A stretch of 64,000 nucleotides of DNA, taken from JBHGBM01 sp041946965 (GTDB lineage: Bacteria; Acidobacteriota; Terriglobia; Bryobacterales; Bryobacteraceae). Shown in pieces: positions 6,848 to 15,210 of this stretch; the first letter of the stretch is position 1, and every line of letters begins with the position of its first letter. The notes below the pieces were generated by a model. That model was not told the DNA's origin. It did no database searches and saw only the letters and a list, made by a program, of their open reading frames with translations. A program made the translations under genes and the position numbers. Location: contig JBHGBM010000017.1 in the NCBI GenBank assembly GCA_041946965.1, forward strand, positions 1-64,000. Reading direction: 5' to 3'.

Positions 6848-9253
6848 TTGATCAATGCCAGTGTATCCGAACGCGCCGATCGTGTCGATAGGCGCCACGA
6901 ACTGATCGACGTTCCGGCGCGCATCCCCGATGCGGCCATCGCAGGCGGGCTCGCCAGGCTGATGCAGGGCGAGTGGCGCCGGCTGGACGACGGAACCGAA
7001 ATCCTCGAACCCGGCCGGCAGACCACGGTGGCGCAGGCGCTGCCCGTATTTTTTGGGCTGACTTGCCGGCCCACGAGCTTGCAGGAGCGCATGCGCCTCG
7101 ATACGGAGTTCGATCGCTTCTACCAATCTGAGGATTTCACACCCATGCTGCGCCTCCGCTTCGAACTGGCGCGGGTGTGGTGGGGCCGCGGTCGAGTGCC
7201 CACGGACGACCAACTGTCGGACGCGCTGAATGCGTTGCCGTCGTACAAGCTGCCACCACCGTCTGAGATCGAGCCCGATGAAGACGACGATGCGGTTCCG
7301 CTGGAGCCGAGCCTGGTGGAGCGTCTGGCCTATTTTCTCGACCTGGGCGAGGGAGCAGTAACGACCACCATCTCTGCCCGGCGGGCGGCGATCATCCGGG
7401 CAGCGATGGAAGCTGCCGAAGAGGGCGGCCGGCGTTCGGCCCCACCTCCCATCGAACGCAAGAGCGGCATCGACCAACTGCGCGAACTGCTGCGCGTGAC
7501 CAGGAAGACCGGACAGGCAAAGCCCTTGTACAACGCGAACGGTGCTCTCGCGGCCGTATCCGATGGAGACTTCGCGGATTTCATCGGCGCGGTCAAGAAG
7601 GCGGTTGCAGATTCAACCGCCGGCCTCCACATCGACATCAACCTGCTGAAGAGGAAGCGCCGGCAGGCGAAGGAGCAGGCCCGCGTCTACGCCACCGCCG
7701 AGCAGACGCTTGGAACCTGCGTGAGGACCGGCAGGCCCGCGATCGTCGTTTCCAATAAGCAGTTGGCGGATCTCCGTGCGGAAGCCGTGGCCAGGCTCCG
7801 CGAGGCGAACGAGCCGCCGGTGGTGTTCGAGCGGCGCCGCGAGTTGGTGCGCTCCCGGCTCGACGCTCTCGGCGCGCCGTACCTCGAGCCGTTCACCGAG
7901 ATGTCCCTTCGCGGCCGGCTGTCCGACGTCGCGAACTTTTTCTTGGAGTCCAACAGCGGGAATACGGCCACTTTTCCGCCACGAGCCTTGTGCGAGGAAA
8001 TCCTGTCTTACCCCCACCCCGCCGGGACGTTCCCGGTAGTAGAGGCCATTACGCGTTCGCCTGTTGTCCGGGCCGATGGAACCATTTTCGCCACCCCGGG
8101 CTTCGACCCGATCACCCACATGATCTACGTGCCGCCGCCTGGGTTCGAACTGCCGGGAATTCCGGAAAACCCGAGTGTCGGGGAAATCGAGGCGGCGAAG
8201 GCAGTCTTGCTGGACGTGGTGCAGGACTTCCCGTTCGAATCCGCCGCGGACCGGACGAACTTCTTCGCATTCAAGATGACGCCCCTGATCCGGCAACTGG
8301 TGGACGTGGCGCCTATGGCGGTGATCGACTCGCCGGCCGCCGGGTCCGGCAAGGGTCTGCTGACGGACGTGGCCGCGGTTGTCGCGACCGGCGAGGTCGC
8401 GGCCGTGATCCCGCCACCCGCGAACCGCGATGAATGGCCCAAGTTGTTGTCGTCCCTGCTGGACAACGGGCGCACATTCATCGTCTTCGACAACCTGCAC
8501 GACGCGCTCAGGTCGGACGCGCTCGAAGCGGTGCTGACCAAACCGTTCTTGCAGTTCCGCCAGTTGGGACACACCAGGGAGCGCATCGTCCCGAACCGCG
8601 CGGTCTGGGCGGTGACGGGCAACAACGTGGCCGTCTCGCGCGACATGGTGCGCAGGTGCTTCCGAATCAGGATCGATCCGCGCTGCGCTCAGCCGCATCT
8701 CCGGAAGAACTTCAAGCACCCGAACCTGGTGCAGTACTGCAAGGCGGAACGTCCCGCGTTGCTCGCGGCGCTGCTGGTACTGATTCGCGCCTGGTACGCG
8801 GCGGGTAAGCCCGCGTTCGGCGGCACGGCGCTGGGGACGTACACGGCTTGGAAGGAGATGGTGAGCGGCATCCTCAAGAACGCCGGCTTCGAGGACTTCC
8901 TCGGCAACCAGCGCACCCTGTACAGCGAGATGGACGTCGAGAGCGAGGAGTGGGAGTCGTTTCTGGCGCAAATCCACGAGCGCTTCGTGGCCGTGGAGTT
9001 CAGCGTGGCCGACATCGTGTCCATGATCCACGGCGGGACGATTACCACGCTTCCCCGCGAGGTCGCGCGGATCTACGGCCAGTCCACCTCCCACAAGGAG
9101 ACGAAGCCTAATCCCTTCTTCGCCGTGCAACTCGGCCACATCCTGCGCGCTCATCGGGGGACGCGCTACGGCGAGCAGGAGATGTACCTGGAGCGCGGCA
9201 CGGAGGACCGGCACCGTAAGGTCGTGCGCTACCGCATCCGCATGGGGCGGTAG
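6848..9253 (+). CDS. AAA+ replicative helicase / replication initiator of the element
   Basis: This 801-residue protein probably unwinds DNA to start replication of the element. The C-terminal half is a P-loop ATPase: Walker A DSPAAGSGKG near residue 496, Walker B TFIVFDNLH near 544, a sensor-like VTGNNV near 591, and a following arginine-rich strand (MVRRCFRIRID). A winged-helix-like C-terminus is possible (about 700-801). The N-terminal 400 residues are helical and charged; I see no archaeo-eukaryotic primase signature there. The start is TTG 6848 with only a weak ribosome-binding site. An iteron-like cluster begins right after its stop codon, as expected for a replication gene next to its origin. 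Plasmid, ICE and phage-satellite Rep helicases share this layout. Confidence 0.72.
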   Translation: MINASVSERADRVDRRHELIDVPARIPDAAIAGGLARLMQGEWRRLDDGTEILEPGRQTTVAQALPVFFGLTCRPTSLQERMRLDTEFDRFYQSEDFTPMLRLRFELARVWWGRGRVPTDDQLSDALNALPSYKLPPPSEIEPDEDDDAVPLEPSLVERLAYFLDLGEGAVTTTISARRAAIIRAAMEAAEEGGRRSAPPPIERKSGIDQLRELLRVTRKTGQAKPLYNANGALAAVSDGDFADFIGAVKKAVADSTAGLHIDINLLKRKRRQAKEQARVYATAEQTLGTCVRTGRPAIVVSNKQLADLRAEAVARLREANEPPVVFERRRELVRSRLDALGAPYLEPFTEMSLRGRLSDVANFFLESNSGNTATFPPRALCEEILSYPHPAGTFPVVEAITRSPVVRADGTIFATPGFDPITHMIYVPPPGFELPGIPENPSVGEIEAAKAVLLDVVQDFPFESAADRTNFFAFKMTPLIRQLVDVAPMAVIDSPAAGSGKGLLTDVAAVVATGEVAAVIPPPANRDEWPKLLSSLLDNGRTFIVFDNLHDALRSDALEAVLTKPFLQFRQLGHTRERIVPNRAVWAVTGNNVAVSRDMVRRCFRIRIDPRCAQPHLRKNFKHPNLVQYCKAERPALLAALLVLIRAWYAAGKPAFGGTALGTYTAWKEMVSGILKNAGFEDFLGNQRTLYSEMDVESEEWESFLAQIHERFVAVEFSVADIVSMIHGGTITTLPREVARIYGQSTSHKETKPNPFFAVQLGHILRAHRGTRYGEQEMYLERGTEDRHRKVVRYRIRMGR

Positions 9254-9262
9254 ACGAAACGG

Positions 9263-9495
9263 TGCGGGCCTGCGGGTACTTGCGGGCATCTGGCGGGTGT
9301 GAGCGCGGCCGATACTCGCGGGTCGGCGGGCCTTCTTTTCACATGCTTGCGGGCTCCTGCGGGTATTGCGGGTATTCCCGCGTATCCATGTGTGAAGGAT
9401 GTGGATATTGTGCGCGCGTGAAAGATAGAGGGGAATATACGCCCCGCGCCATTGAAGGCTGCCGGACCGATACCCGCATCCCCCGCAATACCCGC
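9263..9495. repeat. Iteron-like TGCGGG/GCGGGTA cluster, candidate replication origin
   Basis: This non-coding stretch directly follows the helicase gene. It holds at least six TGCGGG or GCGGGT units in direct orientation (9263-9330 and 9348-9372) and several on the opposite strand (9470-9495). A 14-bp inverted pair, GCGGGTATTGCGGG at 9359-9372 and its exact complement at 9482-9495, frames an AT-richer core that includes TGTGAAGGATGTGGATATTG. Repeats beside a replicative helicase are the normal architecture of iteron origins. Replication from this site is inferred. Confidence 0.55.
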
Positions 9496-9606
9496 GAGTG
9501 GGTCCTTCCGGGCGATTCCCGGCGGCGCGTTACGCGATTGCACGATTTCGCCAGCGTCAGCAGAAAAAACAGGTGGTCGGTTGCCACGGAGGGGAGGGTG
9601 GAGCAC

Positions 9607-10056
9607 ATGGGCGTCAGCATTCGAAGCTATGCCAGGCACCGGGGAGTGAGCCATACCGCCGTGCAGAAGGCGATTGCCGCCGGGCGCATCTCGACCTTGC
9701 GGGACGGCTCCATCGACGCCACCGCAGCCGACGTGGAGTGGGAACGCAACACGTTCTACCCGCGGCCCGGCGGCGATAGCGCCGAGTTCAATAAGACGCG
9801 TACCGTCCACGAGCACTACCGGGCGCGGCTGGCGAAACTCGCGTACGAAGAGAAGGTCGGAACGCTGGTGTCGAAGACCGAGGTACAGGCAGCCGCTTTC
9901 CGTGAGTACCGCCGGTTCCGCGATCGCGTGCTGAACATCCCGGATCGCGTCGCGGCGCAATTTGCCGCCGAGACGGACGAGGCCAGGGTGCACGAAATCC
10001 TGAAGCAGGAGATTCGGAAGGCGCTGAACGAATACGCCGATGGCGCCAGTTCATGA
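9607..10056 (+). CDS. Nu1-like terminase small subunit
   Basis: This 149-residue protein looks like the small terminase subunit that recognises DNA for packaging (phage lambda Nu1 type). The N-terminus has a winged-helix-like SIRSYARHRGVSHTAVQKAI followed by AGRISTLRDGSIDATAADVE, then a linker and a helical C-terminus with the pattern LVSKTEVQAAAFREYRRFRD and a VLNIPDRVAAQF segment, all typical of this family. ATG 9607 is preceded by GGAGGG. No large terminase, portal or capsid gene follows. Phage satellites often encode only a small terminase subunit to redirect helper packaging, and I infer that role here. The next ATG overlaps its stop (ATGA). Confidence 0.68.
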   Translation: MGVSIRSYARHRGVSHTAVQKAIAAGRISTLRDGSIDATAADVEWERNTFYPRPGGDSAEFNKTRTVHEHYRARLAKLAYEEKVGTLVSKTEVQAAAFREYRRFRDRVLNIPDRVAAQFAAETDEARVHEILKQEIRKALNEYADGASS

Positions 10057-10457
10057 CCGAGATTCGGGCTATCCGCAGACGCATACGCCGGCCGCCGGTG
10101 TGTGGGATGCCCGATTGGGCGCCGGAGCTTTCCTTCCCTTCACCCGGCGGAGCCGCCTCCCCGCGCGTTCTCCTTCGCGTGCACGGCGGCATAGCTTCCG
10201 AGGCAGAAAGTTGCACGTGCAACTTTTCATCCGCCTCGGCTATGCCCTGCAGCCACGGGACTGCCGCGCTTCGGCCCCACGGAGCCATGGGAACTGCGCA
10301 TCGAGCAGGATGTTTGCTTCGTGGATCGTCTCCTCCCGCGGTTCGAAGGTGGCCGGTACGGGAGTGCGCATATCCGTTCGACGCAGCCGCAGATTGCGGG
10401 CGCGGGCGCGTCCGCCACGAGCGCCGGCGGCGCGGCAGGCGGCGGTGGTCAGGTTGA
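10053..10457 (+). CDS. Doubtful hypothetical reading frame
   Basis: A 134-codon frame beginning in an ATGA overlap with the terminase-like gene. The first 25 residues (MTEIRAIRRRIRRPPVCGMP and onward) could be a genuine N-terminus, but the rest is Arg/Ala/Gly-rich and low in complexity. It runs through a 57-bp inverted repeat that is unlikely to be coding. A minus-strand frame at 10240-10485 is equally possible. It may be a decayed gene. I recognise no family. Confidence 0.22.
   Translation: MTEIRAIRRRIRRPPVCGMPDWAPELSFPSPGGAASPRVLLRVHGGIASEAESCTCNFSSASAMPCSHGTAALRPHGAMGTAHRAGCLLRGSSPPAVRRWPVRECAYPFDAAADCGRGRVRHERRRRGRRRWSG
10189..10245. repeat. Long imperfect inverted repeat with a perfect 20-bp core palindrome
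   Basis: The ends are GCATAGC and GCTATGC, the inner arms CGAGGC and GCCTCG, and the core 10207-10226 is a perfect palindrome centred on GCACGTGC and flanked by AAAGTT/AACTTT. Transcribed, it would form a long hairpin with a 3' U-rich edge (ACTTTTC). It may be a bidirectional terminator or a protein-binding site. I cannot tell which. Confidence 0.45.
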
Positions 10458-10539
10458 AGTACGGCGAAGTGTGATCCAGGTTCATGCCCCTTGATTCATT
10501 GATCGGGTCGGCCCGAACCTCAAGGGCGAACTGCGCCCA

Positions 10540-10558
10540 CTATCACCCTCTGTGATAG
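10540..10558. promoter_or_regulatory. Operator candidate CTATCAC-N5-GTGATAG, copy 1
   Basis: A perfect inverted repeat with 7-bp arms and a 5-bp spacer. An almost identical copy lies exactly 50 bp downstream. Both precede the gene at 10672. Two spaced copies of a symmetric site in a non-coding region suggest binding of a dimeric repressor or activator. Confidence 0.5.
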
Positions 10559-10589
10559 TCAACAGCCTCGCCGTCCGTTCGAAGCGCGG

Positions 10590-10608
10590 CTATCACCCTT
10601 TGTGATAG
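10590..10608. promoter_or_regulatory. Operator candidate CTATCAC-N5-GTGATAG, copy 2
   Basis: The second copy of the 19-bp inverted repeat at 10540-10558. Here the symmetry extends outwards (GGCTATCAC / GTGATAGCC). The next gene starts 64 bp further on. Confidence 0.5.
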
Positions 10609-10671
10609 CCAACGCCGCGTCCGGCAGTTCAGATTTCGCGGTTGTTTCAAATCCAAGCAAAGGAGTAGATC

Positions 10672-11370
10672 GTGCTCTACAAGAAGAACGCACCCATTCC
10701 GATCGCGTCCGCCACGGTACTGTCCGAACCGTTGCAGGCGGCCGCTGATCGGGTTGACGAGAAGGTGAACGAGCGCCGCCACGTGGACGAGGTAATCGCG
10801 GCCACTGAGAAGGCGCTGAACGAAGCTCGCCAGGAGGCCGCGGACGTTCGGGGTCAGATGGCGCAGGCGGAAAGCGCCGCCGCCCTCGGGGGCGGCGAAG
10901 GTGACCGGGCCCTGCGCCGGCGTCATGCGACGTGCCGGGATGCTGTTGAAGTCATCGAAGCCCGGCTGGAAGGTCTCCACCAGAAACGTCTGGAGGCCCT
11001 CCAGGCCGAAAACCGGGCGCACCGGGATCTGGCGCGCGAATACGACGCCTGGCGCCGCGAGCAGTGCAGCGTCATCCGGGCCGATATGGAACAAGCCGTC
11101 CGGCGCTGCGTGGCCGAACTGACCCGGCTCTACGCCGCGGCAACCGCGGTGGGCGACAGCAGGACCACCGGAACGATCGGCAACATGCAGGTCTACTTGC
11201 CGGGCGAGCAGCGCAACCTCTGCAACCGGCAGCGGCTGAACTGGAAAAGCGACCCGGCGGCCATGGAGGTTTACACCAAACTTTCGAACGTGCGTGCCGC
11301 CATCATCCCGAAGCTGGCCGAACTGGCAGATGCACCCCCGCCGATGGAGCGCACCGATGACGCTGCGTGA
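10672..11370 (+). CDS. Coiled-coil hypothetical protein
   Basis: A 232-residue protein. Residues 20-150 are almost entirely heptad-like helix (for example DRVDEKVNERRHVDEVIAAT), so a long coiled coil is likely; the C-terminal 70 residues are less regular. The GTG start at 10672 has AAAGGAG seven bases upstream. It follows two palindromic operator candidates, so its transcription is probably regulated. It heads a run of four closely packed or overlapping genes (to 12113). There are no transmembrane segments and no recognised family. It may be a satellite structural or interference protein, but nothing proves this. Confidence 0.66.
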   Translation: MLYKKNAPIPIASATVLSEPLQAAADRVDEKVNERRHVDEVIAATEKALNEARQEAADVRGQMAQAESAAALGGGEGDRALRRRHATCRDAVEVIEARLEGLHQKRLEALQAENRAHRDLAREYDAWRREQCSVIRADMEQAVRRCVAELTRLYAAATAVGDSRTTGTIGNMQVYLPGEQRNLCNRQRLNWKSDPAAMEVYTKLSNVRAAIIPKLAELADAPPPMERTDDAA

Positions 11371-11554
11371 ACGCCTCGAACGAAGCGCGGACCCCATTGC
11401 CGCCAGAAGACTGCTTGAGCGCCGTCCGGCCCTCCGGGGCCGGCGGCGCATCTCGGCCCGCCTGGTGCCGCCCGGCGAGGACTTCCGGCACTGGGCCCTG
11501 CGCCAGGGTTGTAGCGATCTCGCCGATCGCATCAACGATCAGGTTCAGCAATAG
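11357..11554 (+). CDS. Small hypothetical protein
   Basis: A 65-residue, Arg-rich predicted protein (MTLRERLERSADPIAARRLL at the N-terminus). The ATG overlaps the end of the coiled-coil gene by 14 bp, and the next gene starts 9 bp after its stop, so it fits the operon. No domain is recognised. Confidence 0.45.
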   Translation: MTLRERLERSADPIAARRLLERRPALRGRRRISARLVPPGEDFRHWALRQGCSDLADRINDQVQQ

Positions 11555-11563
11555 GAGGAAAGA

Positions 11564-11896
11564 ATGTACACCGAATATCCCGACGAGTTCTACACGCTGG
11601 TCGACCAGTACGTCGGCCGCTATGGCGGGCGCCCCGAAGCCGCCGACGCGGTTCGGCGGGCCCGGCCCGATCTGCGTCCCGCCCCGGCGACCCGGAACGT
11701 CCCGTCGCCCGGCCCTCACGCGGCGATCATGACCGGCAGCGCCGAGCGCCAGTTGGACGCGCTTGCGAGACGGATCGCGGCCGAACGGCGGATCACCTAC
11801 GCCCAGGCGTATGTGGAGGCCCTGCATGCGCAGCCCGCGCTGTACGCGCAGTATTTAAACGAGCACGAAGCGGCGATGGGCACCCGCCGTGGCTGA
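11564..11896 (+). CDS. Hypothetical protein with an AQAY...LYAQY motif
   Basis: A 110-residue protein with a strong ribosome-binding site (AGGAGG) before ATG 11564. The N-terminus begins MYTEYPDEFYTLVDQYVGRY; a proline-rich linker follows. The C-terminal helix (about residues 70-105) carries RITYAQAYVEALHAQPALYA, which parallels the middle of the product of 6366-6773. Similar C-terminal motifs occur in many phage and island proteins of unknown role. It overlaps the next frame by 8 bp. Confidence 0.55.
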   Translation: MYTEYPDEFYTLVDQYVGRYGGRPEAADAVRRARPDLRPAPATRNVPSPGPHAAIMTGSAERQLDALARRIAAERRITYAQAYVEALHAQPALYAQYLNEHEAAMGTRRG

Positions 11897-12113
11897 GTTC
11901 ATCACCCCCTCCACCATGACGAAGTTCGAAGGCACGCCCGTCCGTGCCCTCGACCAGGACGACCTTGTGTTCCTGGCACGGCGATGCCAGCGTCATCCGC
12001 GATGGGCCCTATGCTGGAGGGCGAACCCCGCCGCCGTGCGGGTATGTGCCGGCGATACGGCGCACACTGTTGTCGTCTGCACGTCCTTCGCCGGCAATTC
12101 GGAGGGTGCCTGA
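11889..12113 (+). CDS. Small hypothetical protein
   Basis: A 74-residue predicted protein starting at GTG 11889 (N-terminus MAEFITPSTMTKFEGTPVRA), overlapping the previous gene by 8 bp. It contains three Cys but no paired CxxC motif. It ends 142 bp before csb1, and that gap holds no other gene. No family is recognised. Confidence 0.4.
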   Translation: MAEFITPSTMTKFEGTPVRALDQDDLVFLARRCQRHPRWALCWRANPAAVRVCAGDTAHTVVVCTSFAGNSEGA

Positions 12114-12255
12114 GCAAGCGGTCGGAGCTCATCGTTCGCGCTTCGGAACGTTGCTGGGCAGATCGGGACCTGGAACTGCTGAAATCAGATATGATTACGG
12201 GTCTCGGTTATTTCGTGGTGCTTGTACGGACGAAGTTACGAATATAGGAGGCAGC

Positions 12256-13779
12256 GTGCCAGATCCACTAACGTTCGAGGTCTTAAAGGAGGCAGTCGCT
12301 GGCGGCTCGGCTGCGTTTCGTTGTCGAACGAAGCTCGGTGCCATTGGAGAAGATGGCGATAAGGTCTTCCCCAGTACTTATGCCGGGGGCGTGTATGCCG
12401 TCGAGGATCGACGCATCGATGGCCGCATCGTTCGTTGCGTGGTCCTCGATAGTGTTCAGAGCCAGGCGAACCGCATGGAAGAACTCCTGCAGGAAGCGTT
12501 CCTTCCCAACTGGAGGGAAATGCCGACCGACGGAGATCCTTCCGATTGCGATCTGCCAATCGTCGCCGTCCATGTCGGGCGTCACGGCTGGATCACGTCT
12601 CTGACCGCACCGCATCGCATCCATGACGCGATTCTGCGCGATAGTGAACTCAACAGGACACGATTTCGAGATTCCGCTATAGGACAGGCAATCGTCGCGG
12701 CCCGCCTGCATAACGCGACGGCGTTTTACCGGTTCTGCCCCACAAGCCTGATCTTCGGGACCTGGGACTCGACAGCTGGCGAAGGCCTGGAGTCCGCCAA
12801 GATCCCAAGGGCCGTGGTTTCGGAAATCGTCGGCATCGATATCACACCAGGGGTGCGTACGGCCAGCCGTATCGACCCACTGGGGATCGAGCGCATGGAG
12901 ACGACGTTCTATCGAAGAGGGAAATCAGGCTGGACGTTCGAGGAGTCGGAAGCCGACAAAAAATACAAAAAGGGAAAAGGGTGGACCGAAGACATCAACC
13001 AAGCCGACAAGGATCCGAGCGGGAAACCAATAGAAACGAAGCCGATCATCTGGGGGACGAAGCCGTCAGATATCAATCACGGCAACGTGGTGCCCAATAT
13101 TCCCCGCTTCGAACAGAAAGAGGTCCGAGACAACAACCTCGGGAGGCTTACGGACATTCTGGAGTCGAATTCCCTCAGGCTGCGGGTGGACTTGGATTCC
13201 GCTGATAGCCGCCTGGAGAGCCACACGGCGTTTGATAGCGACAGGATGAGAATTCGCCCAGGCGCCATTAAGCCGGGTGGAGTAACCATGGCGTATGCTC
13301 TCCATACGTGGACTCTGTCGCTGACCCAGTTGCGGCGATTGCGGTTTCCGCTAGACCAGTCGAAGGCGAATGAGGCCGAACAGCGCAACTGTGCAGCACG
13401 AACCGTTCTCGCCAGTTTGGCGATTTACGGCTTGGCGCTACAACAAGAGCAGGGCTACTGGTTGCGTTCGCGATGCGAACTCATTCCGATTGCTGCCAAG
13501 GAGGGCAACGGTGCAGTGCTCCAGTTGATCAACGCCGATGGCACCACTGCCGATTTCCAGGTCCCTACCATCTTGGCCGCGAAGCAATTGTTCGAGAAGG
13601 CCGTCCATGAGGCCGAAAGCGAGTCCAACGCATCAGCCATCCACTGGGAAAAGCAGATCATCCGACTGACGCCGTCACCGCAATTGAAAAAACTCGTAGA
13701 GATGAGCGAAAAGCGTCAGCCGACGGGAGGTGAAGAGGAAGAAGTCGCGGTGGCCGACGATGCTGGCGATCAAAATTGA
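12256..13779 (+). CDS. csb1: Type I-G CRISPR-associated Cas7 protein (Csb1)
   Basis: This is the Cas7-type backbone subunit of a type I-G (formerly I-U, GSU0053-like) Cascade. Multiple copies should coat the crRNA spacer. The family signature is clear: a segment reading AKIPRAVVSEIVGIDITPGV and then RTASRIDPLGIE (about residues 188-215), and an ALHTWTLSL stretch within the second half. The length of 507 residues is at the upper end because of a charged insert with many Lys and Asp (about 230-275). The start is GTG 12256 with AGGAGG four bases before it; the open frame extends upstream to 11944, but that part overlaps other genes and looks non-coding. csb2 starts 20 bp before its stop, so translation is probably coupled. 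It is the first gene of the interference operon. Confidence 0.88.
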   Translation: MPDPLTFEVLKEAVAGGSAAFRCRTKLGAIGEDGDKVFPSTYAGGVYAVEDRRIDGRIVRCVVLDSVQSQANRMEELLQEAFLPNWREMPTDGDPSDCDLPIVAVHVGRHGWITSLTAPHRIHDAILRDSELNRTRFRDSAIGQAIVAARLHNATAFYRFCPTSLIFGTWDSTAGEGLESAKIPRAVVSEIVGIDITPGVRTASRIDPLGIERMETTFYRRGKSGWTFEESEADKKYKKGKGWTEDINQADKDPSGKPIETKPIIWGTKPSDINHGNVVPNIPRFEQKEVRDNNLGRLTDILESNSLRLRVDLDSADSRLESHTAFDSDRMRIRPGAIKPGGVTMAYALHTWTLSLTQLRRLRFPLDQSKANEAEQRNCAARTVLASLAIYGLALQQEQGYWLRSRCELIPIAAKEGNGAVLQLINADGTTADFQVPTILAAKQLFEKAVHEAESESNASAIHWEKQIIRLTPSPQLKKLVEMSEKRQPTGGEEEEVAVADDAGDQN

Positions 13780-15208
13780 GTATCTCACCGGCGTGTGCAT
13801 GGCGACACGCCACAATGATCCCAGCCGCTCCAGTCCCGAGTGGCCGCCCCATCCTGACCGACTGTTCTCGGCACTCGTGGCCGCGGCCGGTAGCATGAGC
13901 GCTCCTGACCTGGAGCCGCCTGACCTCGCTAGACGTGCATTGAAGTGGCTGTTGGAGCCATACCCAACGGGTGCTGGTGGCGCGCCACAACTTTGGGCAT
14001 CCGAGGCCCGGGTTCGTTCGGCGCCCGACGTGCATCTGCCTGCCAATCCACATCCGGATGAGAGAACCGTCTTCGGGATGTTGCCGGTGTATCGCAAAAA
14101 GGCGGCTCTTCCGGTCCCCGCCGTTATACCCGACGAACCGGTAGTGTATTTCATTTGGCCACATGCCGAACCCGCCCTACACCTTGATGAGCTTCGAGCG
14201 ATTTGTGACCGCGTCACGTATCTAGGCCGCTCGCGTTCACTCGTTCGCGCCTCGATCGCTGAAGACCCGCCGGCGCCCAGCTACGTTCCAGGTGAGCCGG
14301 CGGACCTTGAACTCCGTGTACCGGATTCCAACCGACTTGAATACCTGCTCAACAAGTATGAGCGCGACGGCGGAAAACCTGTTCCGTCCTTGCCAAAACC
14401 GTATCGCCGGACCGACCGGCAACTTCATACGGAGAAGCCCGTTGACAGCGTATTTGAGCGCTTTTGGGTGTTCCGGCCTCGTCGAGGAGACCCGCCGTTG
14501 CCTCTTGTGTCGACGCTGAGGTTGACCCAAGCGCTACGGAGGGCTCTGATCGCCGCAATTGAGGAGGACCAACGATCGCGCGGCATCGATCCACACGTGC
14601 CCGAGATCGTCCACGGGCATGGCAAGCACCCACACTGTGCCTATGTCGCCTTGCCCTTCGTTGATCCGCGCCAAAGGCGGGCCGACGGGATGATCAAGGG
14701 TGTTGCGTTGGTGTTGCCCCGCCGCATCGAGACAGCAACTCTCCATGAGATTGCTCGAGGACTGATGTGGCTGCAGCGGAACGGACTCGTCATACCTGAA
14801 GTTGGTACCTGGCATATCGAAGAGGTTCCGCCCGATGATGCTCCGATCACAACTCTCGACCCACGCACATGGACAAACGCGGCGTGGGTTTGGACGACGG
14901 CGACGCCTATGGTGTTCGGCCACTACCCAAAACCAAACCGCGGTGGAGAGGCAAGGGTCATTCTCGACAGTCTGAACATGATCGGTGTCGATCCCGAGCG
15001 TGTTATCGAAATCGGCGTGGGACGGCATTCCCCTCTTCACGGTGCAGCCCCGAGTTGGTGCTTCAAACCGCGTCAGGAGACAAACGACGGCTCGAAGCTC
15101 TGGCTGCGTCATGTAACGCTGCGATTCGACCGGCCGCTGTGTGGACCAATCGTTCTGGGGCGCACCCGCTATTTCGGGCTCGGGCTGATGCGACCCATGG
15201 GAGTTTGA
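13760..15208 (+). CDS. csb2: Type I-G CRISPR-associated Cas5-Cas6 protein (Csb2)
   Basis: This Csb2 (GSU0054-like) protein should act as Cas5, capping the crRNA 5' end. In this subtype it is also thought to process pre-crRNA through its C-terminal Cas6-like RAMP half. The N-terminus is diagnostic: MLAIKIEYLTGVCMAT, followed by EWPPHPDRLFSALVAA. The C-terminal half ends in a glycine-rich RAMP loop (RTRYFGLGLMRP). The length of 482 residues fits Csb2. The start is ATG 13760, overlapping csb1 by 20 bp; cas3 follows after 2 bp. I cannot assign the cleavage residues of the Cas6 half with certainty. Confidence 0.87.
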   Translation: MLAIKIEYLTGVCMATRHNDPSRSSPEWPPHPDRLFSALVAAAGSMSAPDLEPPDLARRALKWLLEPYPTGAGGAPQLWASEARVRSAPDVHLPANPHPDERTVFGMLPVYRKKAALPVPAVIPDEPVVYFIWPHAEPALHLDELRAICDRVTYLGRSRSLVRASIAEDPPAPSYVPGEPADLELRVPDSNRLEYLLNKYERDGGKPVPSLPKPYRRTDRQLHTEKPVDSVFERFWVFRPRRGDPPLPLVSTLRLTQALRRALIAAIEEDQRSRGIDPHVPEIVHGHGKHPHCAYVALPFVDPRQRRADGMIKGVALVLPRRIETATLHEIARGLMWLQRNGLVIPEVGTWHIEEVPPDDAPITTLDPRTWTNAAWVWTTATPMVFGHYPKPNRGGEARVILDSLNMIGVDPERVIEIGVGRHSPLHGAAPSWCFKPRQETNDGSKLWLRHVTLRFDRPLCGPIVLGRTRYFGLGLMRPMGV

Positions 15209-15210
15209 TA

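Noticed and set aside
10240..10485. Minus-strand small gene downstream of the terminase-like gene
   Set aside because: It lacks a clear ribosome-binding site, starts inside a low-complexity stretch and ends by the large inverted repeat. I could not choose it over non-coding.
12160..12200. Promoter of the cas operon with -10 TATGAT at 12190-12195
   Set aside because: No acceptable -35 hexamer lies 16-18 bp upstream, so I did not list it; the promoter probably lies in this gap.
11944..12255. N-terminal extension of Csb1 starting at 11944
   Set aside because: The extension overlaps small genes in other frames and looks unlike protein. GTG 12256 has an excellent AGGAGG site and gives the normal family N-terminus.
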